Below, piece by piece: positions 19,191 to 28,452 of a stretch of DNA of 28,452 bases. Position 1 is the first letter of the stretch. The number at the start of each line of letters is the position of its first letter. The notes beneath the pieces are model-generated. The model searched no databases, was not told the DNA's origin, and worked only from the letters and a program-made list of their open reading frames with translations. The position numbers and the translations under genes were made by a program. The stretch comes from Clarireedia homoeocarpa (Eukaryota; Ascomycota; Leotiomycetes; Helotiales; Rutstroemiaceae): the NCBI GenBank assembly GCA_001465935.1, contig LNKV01000104.1:1-28452 (forward strand). Direction: 5' to 3'.

Positions 19191-21798
19191 ATGGCTCACC
19201 AAATCCACTTATCGGGAAACAATAACCAAGGTATGCAAGTTGGTTATAGTTCTGGAACAATAGAATTTCACCACCATGCTCTACCTGGTACGGTCTGCCT
19301 TTTCCCCTTTATATAACAATCACTTTCGGTTTAACATAATCAATCACTAATTCTTCTATTAATCTATAGCACCACTTCCTCCAAATTACAAGCTTGGTCT
19401 GAGCCTTAACGGCGCCCCACTGATCGACGATGATATCTTTATCGGACGGCAGATAGAATTGATCCAACTAAGTAAATGGCTTTCACCAGATTCTCAAAGA
19501 CAGAATATCGTGGCAATCTATGGTCTCGGGGGAATTGGCAAGACACAACTCAGCCTTCATTTTGCCAAACAACATCAAGCTAGATATTCATCAATTATCT
19601 GGTTGAATGCCAAGAACGAAAATACTCTTAAGGCGGGAATCGTCGAGCTATGGTTACGAATTTCAAATGAACGAGAAAGTGGATCTGTTACAAATCAGCT
19701 AGATGAAGACCTGGCAATTCGGAATATCAGACAGTGGCTTTCTAAATCTGAGAATCATAACTGGCTAGTGATTTATGATAATTACGATGATCCTCCACTT
19801 CCCGGAAACAAAAGCTCTACTGGATATGATATTCGGCAATTCTTTCCCTTCCAAGCACAAGGATCGATATTAATCACAACACGATCAAATCGAATCAATT
19901 TTGGTAAACGATTACCACTTGGCAAGTTTCAAGATCTTCATCAGAGCCTAGCTATTTTGGCGAATTATTCGGGCAAAGATACTAGTGAAGGTAAGAAAGT
20001 ATTGAGTACAATAGTTAAAATTAACTAACTGATGAATCTGCTGTGGATAGATCATGAAGCGCAAAGTCTTGCGGTTCGTCTCGACGGACTACCACTCGCA
20101 TTAGCTACAGCTGGAGCATACATCAGCCAAACAGCAGATAGTTTTGGATACTATTTGCAGACGTACGAAGAAAGCTGGGGTGAATTAGCTCAGTATTGTG
20201 ATGAATCTCAAGACTATGAAGACAGGACTCTCTATTCGACTTGGAATCTATCCTTCAAACAAATCGAGGCCCAAGATCCAGAAGCGGCGCAGATACTACG
20301 GCTTATAGCATATTTCAGCAATACAGATCTGTGGTATGAGCTTTTCCAGAAGGCAGCCAAGTCTGGGCCTGAGTGGCTATCGAACGTGGTGAAGAGCAAA
20401 CTCAGATTCAATAAGGCGATGAGCAAGCTACATGAGTATTCACTAGTTGAAGCTGAAACACAACAAGGACCGTATAGCCTTCACAAATGTGTTCATGATT
20501 GGACTCTTGAGCATTTAAATCACAAATTTGATGCTGATCTTTGTTATATGGCTATATCTGCTATCGCTGAAAATGTAATAGGGAGCGATAAAGCAGATTT
20601 CTGGATAGGAAATCGTCGTCTGGAACAGCATATACATCGATTGGACCATAAACGATTGAGAAATTCAATTGATTGGAATAGTATTGATGCTGAAGATCTA
20701 CATAATTTAGGAAGGTTAAATGGAACCATAGGTAGAATAATAGAAGCAGAGGAGATGTACCAGCGAGCGCTCAAAGGAAAGGAGAGAGTATGGGGTCCTG
20801 AGCATACCTCAACACTTGAGACAGTTAGCAGTCTCGGCCTTCTTTACGCAGATCAAGGAAGGATGGTCGAGGCTGAAGAGATGTACCAACGAGCGCTCAA
20901 AGGAAGGGAGAAAGTATTAGGTCCTGAGAATACCTCAACACTTTATATAGTCAACAACCTAGGTATTCTCTATACAGTTCAAGGGAAGATAGTCGAGGCA
21001 GAGAAGATGTACCAGCGAGCGCTCAAAGGTTTCGAAAGAGCATGGGGTCCTGAGCATACCTCAATACTGAATACAGTCAACAATCTAGGTCTTCTTCATC
21101 TAAACCAAGGTAAGATAGTCGAGGCAGAGAAGATGTTCCAGCGAGCACTCAAAGGAAGGGAGAAAGCATTGGGTCCTGAACATCCCTCAACACTCAATAC
21201 AGTCAACAATCTAGGTATTCTCTATAGGGATCAAGGGAAGATAGTCGAGGCAGAGGAGATGTTCCAGCGAGCACTGAAAGGAAAAGAGAAAGTATGGGGC
21301 CCTGAACATATCTCGACATTTAATACAGTCAACAATCTAGGTATTCTCTACGCGGATCAAGGAAGGATAGTCGAGGCAGAGGAGATGTACCAGCGAGCGC
21401 TCAAAGGAAAGGAGAAAGTATGGGGTCCTGAGCATACCTCAACACTTGAGACAGTTAGCAGTCTCGGCCTTCTTTACGCAGATCAAGGAAGGATAGTCGA
21501 GGCAGAGAAGATGTTCCAGCGAGCACTCAAAGGAAGGGAGAAAGTATTGGGTCCTGAACATCCCTCAACACTCAATACAGCCAACAATCTAGATATTCTC
21601 TATACAGATCAAGGGAAGATGGTCGAAACAGAGAAGATGTACCAGCGAGCGCTCAAAGGTTTCGAGAGAGTATGGGGTCCTGAGCACGAACAGACACTTG
21701 AAGTTGTCCAAATGCTAGATAACTTGTATAAAAAGCAACGCAAGGGTATTGAAATCAAGGTCGAAAAGATATTTCAACGAATTTTTAAACGGAAATAG
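19191..21798 (+). CDS. NB-ARC/TPR receptor (fungal NLR) with N-terminal amyloid-type motif
   Basis: An intracellular NLR-like sensor of 821 residues, apparently intact. Exons are 19191-19287, 19370-19990 and 20051-21798; introns of 82 and 60 bases have good branch points and keep frame. Exon 1 encodes only MAHQIH, the NxGxQxG motif and FHHHALPG. The NB-ARC domain has FIGRQIELIQL, Walker A GLGGIGKT (near 19530), Walker B NWLVIYDNYDD, GSILITTRSNR, LDGLPLALATAGAYI and an MHD-like LHKCVHDWTLEHL. The C-terminal third is eight TPRs of exactly 42 residues (MYQRALKGKEKVWGPEHTST type), then a short basic tail. By analogy, the TPRs sense a ligand, NB-ARC oligomerises with ATP, and the N-terminal motif templates the hydrolase. 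ATG 19191 is chosen because it directly precedes the motif; the open frame extends 24 codons further upstream without similarity. No effector domain is fused, so signalling must act through a partner. Confidence 0.88.
19209..19262 (+). other. Amyloid-type signalling motif, receptor N terminus
   Basis: LSGNNNQGMQVGYSSGTI at residues 7-24. Aligned without gaps to the hydrolase C-terminal motif, it shares SG, N, N, G, QVG, SSG and the final I. It is closer to that motif than to the one in the broken receptor. Confidence 0.7.
20740..21720 (+). repeat. Tandem 126-bp TPR-coding repeats
   Basis: Eight in-frame units of 126 bases. Units are highly alike at DNA level: 20761-20864 and 21391-21494, exactly 630 bases (five units) apart, differ at one base by eye. 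This suggests recent unequal exchange or gene conversion inside the array. Confidence 0.85.
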
Positions 21799-22160
21799 GA
21801 GATATAGAATCGAATACTAATCAGTTTTTTATTACGCAATCTAGGAATTATCAAAGAGCATCTGATGATCAGGGTGAGTATAATATCGAAGTTGGTTTAG
21901 AGTTGGAAGAATACTAACATGATTGTACAGAATAATAAGTATTTTAAGAAATGTTATAAGAATCTATATAAAGGTTGCCAATCGGTGGTGGGTAGAATGA
22001 GTTTTTGTATGATATCAATAGATAATGAAAGACGGCAACCTGTAGCGCTGCAGAGAAGGTCTGTAACAATGCATTGATGGCGTCAGCCCAGTTTGTGTAG
22101 ATGAATCACGCTCAGAGTTCCTCGTGTGGGCGTTGGCCGTGATGGAAATTTTTAGTACAA
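21799..22160. other. Intergenic, no feature supported
   Basis: Convergent gap between the receptor stop and the SANT-type gene end. An open frame on the minus strand (22015-22248) overlaps the end of that gene in another frame and is not called. Confidence 0.45.
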
Positions 22161-22979
22161 TCACTTCTTCAGTTTCGTTGAGTATTGTACTTGGATTGCC
22201 CCCAAAGTCCGATGTGGAAGAGCGTGGTGAATCTCCTCCCAAGTGCAACTGTGCTTTTTCATCCTAAGTATTGTCTTATTCTCGTTTGATGTCCATCTAA
22301 TACGACTTCATTTGGTTCGCAATATTGCTGGCTGTGGTGCTTTGGGTTGTATAACAACGTTGCAATTGCTGGAAGTCTTTGTTTTCAACATGGAAGGTAT
22401 AACGACACTGCAAGTGTTTGAAGTCCTGGTATTTAGCATAAAAGGTACAACAGCCTTGCGAGGGGTTGAATTTTTTACAGGTATTGTTTTATTAGCACTA
22501 TTGGTTAATGCTTCAGAAAGGACAGGAGGATGAAGATGTTCCGGAATATGTTGCATCTGAAATTCGAGATTGTATATTGTATCGTTCCCGATCCTAGTAC
22601 GTTTTAGAAACCCTTGGAAAGGCCATTCTTGATATTCTGCAAATGATGCTGGTTCTCCTATACATGAAGGAGTTCGGGAGGTTGGTGAAGGACAATGATA
22701 ATTATTGCTGATAGGTGTTGGCTGATGTTCGCAATCGCTCTCAGACTGTTCCTCATCTAGCTCAGCTTGTGCAGTTGAGAGCAGGGTAATATTGTGACGG
22801 GGTCTGAGGCGACGTTTTGGGCTATGCTTGTGGGGTAACGTTAATGTATTGTTAGTGCATATTGAGGGATATTTTCGCCGTTTTGCAGGTCGTGAGTCTT
22901 CGTTGTCCTCGTCATTTGTGGTGGAGGCGCTGTGCTCAGAATGACGGGTTTCGTTGATCTCCTCCCGGTATCTTTGCAC
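22161..22979 (-). pseudogene. Protein with SANT/Myb-like C-terminal segment, in-frame TGA
   Basis: The minus strand encodes a low-complexity N-terminal half: basic PAKRRKYPS and RRLRPRH stretches that could be nuclear localisation signals, with acidic segments between. A conserved-looking block, WPFQGFLKRTRIGNDTIYNL, follows. Next come two imperfect ~16-residue repeats (VVPFMLNTRTSNTCS and VVIPSMLKTKTSSNC). A TGA at 22308-22310 interrupts the frame. It then continues to 22161 with RWTSNENKTILRMKKH, WEEIHHALPHRTLGAIQ and YSTKLKK, which looks like a SANT/Myb-type DNA-binding segment. From memory, the WPFQGFLKRTRIG block recurs in many Aspergillus and Penicillium proteins. TGA is one C-to-T step from Arg CGA. 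There is no ATG at 22979 (GTG); the frame continues upstream to about 23,005, so the true start is unknown. It could be a nonsense allele or a gene-family relic. Confidence 0.55.
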
Positions 22980-23172
22980 ATGTTCCCACTCGCCTCGTAG
23001 GATACAGCCTCAACACAGCCTTCTGCGACAAATTTTTCGGGGCATAAAATCTGCTCTTATCCTCAGATATACCAGTTTCTTTGTAGTTGCTTATCGTATT
23101 ACATCTCGTACTATATTTTGCTAGTTACATATCCTTAACCAAAGGCGACCAAGTACAAGAAAAAGCGAAAAA

Positions 23173-24433
23173 ATGGAAACTTTGAAGATACCTAGGCAGA
23201 TTGATTCTCGGGATTTGGGACTTTATGTATCATTGTGCCTTGCTCTTTAAATATTGACCATTACATAGTATAGTGGCTGTTCATGGACTTGGGGCTACAC
23301 CATCGACGACCTGGACCAAAGCAGTCAAGCAACAGGAACGCACAGAGCCGAAGAATATCAATTGATACAGCAATTTAATGATGCTCTTACTCACGACCGG
23401 GACCAAAGCACCTGTTCAGGAGGAGAAGCGTATTAATTGGCTCAGCGATTCAACGATGCTTCCAGTACTTGTTACGAATACGCGAATAATGACCTTTAAT
23501 TATAATAGCAACTAGTATAGCGATAATACTATTAAACTATATCTTGTTTATATCATGAATGATTTGAGTTGTGAGCTTGAGCGACAACAAAGGGTAAGAT
23601 TCGATAAGTGTACCCGACACTGAACCTGTTTTAGTAAAGGTTACTATTAATAGTTTTCAAGATTGCCCTTTATAGCCACTAATTTTCATTGGTTATTGTT
23701 TTAGTAGTCTAGTTATTAAAAAGGTATTTGATTTTATATATAAGTTCTAAACTTTATAATACTTGTTACTGATTCTAGAAATTTAAAGCTTTAGTTAAAC
23801 TATAAATATCGAAAATACTTAATACTATAATTAAAGTTATATTACTTAGAACTCTATATAATAAGACTAATAAAATTACCTCGAATAAACTTTTGATAAA
23901 GATTATCTAAGTTAATATTATAAGAGAATCTACTTTATTAACTATATTAAAAATTAATAATAAGATAATATTAGATATAATTAAAGATTTTATAATTATA
24001 ATTTATAAAAATAGTATTATAGTATATTGTTATTTTAAATAGAAAAGTTTAAAAGTATTTAAAATATTCAATAATAATTATAAAGTATATATAGAATACT
24101 ATTAATATTAAATAAATATATTAATTTTATTATTAATAGGATTTTATTATTAATAAAGATTTAATAAATTTAGATAATTATAAAAACTATAATTAATTAC
24201 TTAATTATTATAAGTTTAATAAATTTTCTAATTTTAAAAATAATAATTAAAGAAAGTTTTTTAAGATAATTATTAATTTTTATATTAATATTTATTAAAG
24301 TATTAAAATATATAAAGATAATTAAAGTAACTTAAAGTTTAAAATAATAAAACTATAAAATCTTATTTTATTAAATAGAAATATTATTTTTTCTAATAAT
24401 AATAATTCTAAATTGATAATTTAGAGAAAATAA
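23173..24433 (+). pseudogene. RIP-mutated copy of the SesB-like hydrolase gene
   Basis: A collinear copy of 17695-18909, recognised by eye. The start ATGGAAACTTTGAAG, the segment encoding AVHGLGATPSTTWT (23275-23320), the elbow GYCFSSLV (about 23,690), and the last bases before TAA at 24431-24433 all align. Differences are overwhelmingly C-to-T or G-to-A. They are light in the first ~300 bases and near-saturating after ~23,600. Trp and Gln codons have become stops throughout. The copy also lacks the end of exon 1 and part of intron 1. At 24407-24412 it lacks 24 bases that in the intact gene encode the core of the amyloid motif. It cannot be functional. Similarity continues into the downstream spacer to about 24,700. 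Confidence 0.85.
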
Positions 24434-26630
24434 ATAATTATTTATATTTAATATTTTAATATAAACTAATAAATTATAATTTATATTTTTAAAATTATTT
24501 TTAATATAAATTTTAAATTTTATTTAATTATATTACTTTCTTATAATTAATAACTTTAATTAATAATAATTAGATTAAATTATTTAGAATTATTATATTT
24601 TACTTTATATATTTATATTTAATAAGAATTTATAAAATTATAATTAAAGATATTATTTAATAAATTATTATTTTATCTTTTTAAAAATCTTTAATAAATA
24701 AAAATATAAATTATTATTATTATATTAAATTAAATTAGAAATATTAATAATAAATTATTACTTTTTATTTAATATATCTTTTAATATTTTCTTAGATCTT
24801 TTATATAATTTATAAGAAACTAATATTTTCTAAATTTAAAAACTTTATTAAATTATTTATTAATTATAAAAAATATATTATTTAATTTATATAATAATTA
24901 ATATAAACTTATTTATCTTTTTAATATTTAAATTAATTTTTTATAAAAAATATATAAATAAATTAATAAATAAAATAAATAAAATATTTTTTAATTAACA
25001 ATTTAATTAATATAAGAAAGTTAATAATTATATATATTATTATTTATATATATTTTAATTAGAATTATTTTAAAATTAGTTTTTTTTTTCTAAAAATAAT
25101 AAAGATATTAATTATATTAATAAATTCTTTATAAATCTTATTATATAATTTATATATAATATACTATCTTTTTAATATTATATTAATAATATTATTATAA
25201 AATAAAATAATATTATAAATTAATTCTTTTATAAATAATAATATTAATTTATTTTTTATTTATTATTAAGATTAAATAAAATTATATCTTTATTTTTATA
25301 TATATTTATTATAGATACTTTTAATAAATATAATAATAAAAATAATATTTAAATAATTTTATAACTTTTAATTATAATTCGAAAATTAAAAATAATATAA
25401 TTTCGAGTTTTTTTAATTAGTAAACTTAAAATTCTAATTTGATATAATATATATTAGATATTATAAACTAAATATTATAACTTTATATTTTATAATATAT
25501 TATTATTAATTATTAATTATAATATATATATTTTTCTAAAATATAAACTAAATAAAATTAAATAAAAATAAACTATTAAAAATAAATAATTAAATAAATA
25601 AATTCTTAAAATATTAATAATTTTTTTATTTAAATTATAATAATTTATTAATTTATTTATAAAAAGAAAATATTTATATATAAATAACTAAATATAATTT
25701 TAAAAAGTAATAATAATATTATTATACTTTTAAAGAAATATCTTAATAAAATATATATTATTATCTTTAAAAATTTTATCTCCTCGAATTATAATAATAA
25801 AGAAAAAAAAGAATTTTATAAAATACTAAAATTTATATTTAAAAATATAATAATTATATTTTTACTTGTTTTTATTTTCTTATTAAATAATTTATTAAAT
25901 CTTTTAAAAAAAGATATTAATTAAATAATAAAAAATTTTTATTTAATTTTAAATATCTTAAAAAATTAAAATTATTTAATTTATTTATATTATTTTTTAT
26001 TTTATAACTTTCTTTTTAATAAAGATTAATATATAAATTCGAATTTTTAAATAAATAAAAAATAAATATATTAAATTTTAATTATTAATTATATATAATT
26101 TATATTTATTTTTTGAAATAAGATATTTATAATTAATATAAAGATTTAAATAAAAAATTATCTTCTTTTAAAAATTAGATATATATATATATCTATTAAA
26201 TTTAATATTTTTAAAAAGATAGAATTTAATTTTAAGATAATAATTAAATTTATTAGTTTTTTTAAATATATTTTCTTTATTAATTTAAAATTTTTAATAA
26301 AATTAAAAAGTTTTTAAAAAATATTATTATAATAAGTTTTTTAAAATCTTATATTTTAATAAATTATATTATTTTTTTAAAAATTTAATTAATAAATATT
26401 ATAAATTATTAAATAATCTAAATTTTATATTTTTATTTATAATATAAAACGATTTATTTTTTATAATTAAATAAGAATTAAATATACTTTTTTTAATTAT
26501 ATTATTTAATTTTTATTTTTATTTTAAAGAAAAATATTATTTAAAAAATATTTTAATAATATATTTTTAATTAGATTTATAAAATATTAAAAATAAAATT
26601 AAATTGAAATTTTATTTTATAAATATTTAA
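24434..26630. other. AT-saturated region, RIP-type
   Basis: Almost entirely A and T. The few remaining C are mostly followed by T or G, and CpA/TpG are nearly absent, which is the signature of RIP. The first ~270 bases still align loosely with the hydrolase-receptor spacer. Beyond that I cannot identify the ancestral sequence; by position it may be a receptor relic. No open frame of note. Confidence 0.7.
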
Positions 26631-27340
26631 GAGATATATAAATTAGATTATATTAATTATTTTTTCTTTAAATAATAAAATAATTTAATTTTAAAATATA
26701 ATAATAAATAAATTATAATATATTTTTAAAAGATATATAAATTAGATTATATTAATTATTTTTTCTTTAGATAATAAAATAATTTAATTTTAAAATATAA
26801 TAATAAATAAATTATAATATATATTTAAAAAATATATAAATTAGATTATATTAATTACTTTTTCTTTAAATAATAAAATAGTTATATTAAATTCTAATAA
26901 TAAAATAATTTAGTTTTAAAATATAATAATAAATAAATTATAATATATATTCGAGAAATATATAAGTTAGATTATATTAATTATCTTTTCTTTAAATAAT
27001 AAGAGAATTATATTAAGTTTTTATAATAAAATAATCTAGTTTTAAAATATAATAATAAATAAATTATAATAAATATTTAAAAGATATATAAATTTAATTA
27101 TATTAATTATCTTTTTTTTTAAATAATAAGATAATTATATTAAACTTTATTAATAAAATAATCTAATTTTAAAATATAATAATAAATAAAATATAATAAA
27201 TATTTAAAAGATATATAATTTAGATTATATTAATTATTTTTTCTTTTAATAATAAAATAGTTATATTAAACTTTATTAATAAAATAATTTAATTTTAAAA
27301 TATAATAATAAATAAATTATAATAAATATTTAGAATATTT
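26631..27340. repeat. Tandem repeat, periods 99 and 126 bases, in AT-rich DNA
   Basis: Six successive units begin at the shared GATATATAAATTAGATTA-like sequence near 26633, 26732, 26831, 26957, 27083 and 27210, with a truncated seventh near 27334. Spacings are 99, 99, 126, 126 and 127. The short units lack a 27-base segment present in the long ones, and the gap is flanked by AATAATAAAATA direct repeats. Both periods are multiples of three, and 126 equals the TPR-coding period of both receptors in this window. Confidence 0.75.
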
Positions 27341-28452
27341 ATAAAAACTTTAATATATTTAATTTTTAATTATTTATTATATTTATTTAATAATATTTTC
27401 TTTTTAAAACTTAGATTTAAGAATTTTATATTATTTAAATAAAAAAGAATTTTAATATATATATTAAATATAATAATTCTAATCGAATTATTATAATATT
27501 ATATAAAAATTAACTTTTTTAAAAATAAATTAGATATTAAATATATAATCTCTTTTTATATATAAACTTTTAAATTTTTATAATCTTTTTAATTTTATAA
27601 TTAATAATTTTAAAATTATTTAATATTTTAATTAATAGTTTTATTATATTATTAATAATTTAATTTAATTTTTTAATTATATTAATAATTATCTAAATAA
27701 TATTAATATTTAATCTTTTTTTACTTTTAAATTTCTTTAAGATTCTTTAAATAATAAAAATAGATTTATTTTAATATTATCGATATATAATATTATCTTT
27801 TAAATTTTAATAATATATATATTTTATTTTAATATATTAAATATCTTTTTAACTTTAAAATAAAAATTAATTAAATTATTCTATATTAATTAAATAAATA
27901 AACTTGTTTTCTTATAATATTATAAAAAATATTATAATCTTTAATATTTAATTTAATATTTAAGATATTTCTAAGATTAATTAAATAATATATTAAATAA
28001 AAAATAAATTTATTTTAAATTCTTATTAATATTCCCCCCTTTTACTATAATTTATTATTATTTAATAAAGTTATTTAATATTTAAGTTTCTTTTATTTTA
28101 ATTTATTTAAAATATAAATATTAGTAATTAAACTAATTATCGATATTAAAATAAAAATAAAAGAAAAACTATTTAAAAGATATTTTAATTATATTATTTA
28201 TTAATTTAATAATTATATTAATAGTAATTTAAAATATTAAATATATTATATTAATAGATTAAATAAAAAAATAATTATTATTTTAATTAATAATTAAATA
28301 TAATTTATCTAATACTTTTTAATTATTATTTTTATATTAATTATATAATTTATAATTATCTACTTTTTTATATTAATATAATATTATTTTAGTTATATTA
28401 AATTATAAATTATTTAAGATTTTATATTTAATTAATAAATTTTTTAATAGAA
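27341..28452. other. AT-saturated region, RIP-type, to window end
   Basis: Same composition as 24,434-26,630. No gene. A run of six C at 28034-28039 stands out in otherwise C-poor DNA. Confidence 0.65.

Noticed and set aside
26631..27340. CRISPR-like array
   Set aside because: Units are directly adjacent with no unique spacers, AT-only, in a fungal genome; it is a plain tandem repeat.

Overview
The window looks like chromosomal DNA of a filamentous ascomycete (Pezizomycotina, perhaps an Aspergillus or Penicillium relative). Introns are short (44-82 bases), with GTAAGT-type donors, CTAAC-type branch points and AG acceptors. The gene families are fungal: DUF6601, D-amino-acid oxidase, and NB-ARC/TPR immune-type receptors with amyloid motifs. 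The last ~4.8 kb is an AT-saturated block typical of repeat-induced point mutation (RIP). No rRNA, tRNA, CRISPR array or recognisable transposase was seen.

Layout. (1) 1-3,700: short quasi-palindromic repeats, then a broken D-amino-acid oxidase gene. (2) 3,715-12,840: a degraded four-gene block. A large minus-strand gene faces, across a ~500-base gap, a lectin-like beta-propeller gene, a second large gene and a metallo-beta-lactamase-fold remnant. The two large proteins resemble, from memory, uncharacterised bacterial proteins. Nearly all premature stops in this block are TAG or TAA, as expected of mild C-to-T decay. (3) 13,199-15,975 (minus): an NB-ARC/TPR receptor pseudogene that holds one frame after its introns, with stops at conserved TPR tryptophans. 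Its small first exon encodes an amyloid-type motif. (4) 16,279-17,262 (minus): an intact DUF6601 membrane protein. (5) 17,695-21,798 (plus): an apparently intact pair, a SesB-like alpha/beta hydrolase with a C-terminal NxGxQxG motif, then an NB-ARC/TPR receptor with the matching motif at its N terminus. (6) 22,161-22,979 (minus): a gene with a SANT/Myb-like C-terminal segment and one in-frame TGA. (7) 23,173-24,433: a RIP-mutated copy of the hydrolase gene, continuing into AT desert to the end. The desert holds a tandem array with 99- and 126-base periods.

How the genes may work together. The hydrolase/receptor pair matches the arrangement of fungal amyloid signalling in programmed cell death. 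Ligand binding by the TPR repeats would oligomerise the NB-ARC protein. Its N-terminal motif would then adopt an amyloid fold and template the same motif on the hydrolase, activating it. The broken receptor has a related but different motif. A saturated relic of the hydrolase, and perhaps of the whole pair, lies next door. The best candidate for a novel system is the degraded four-gene block, which I cannot assign to a described pathway.
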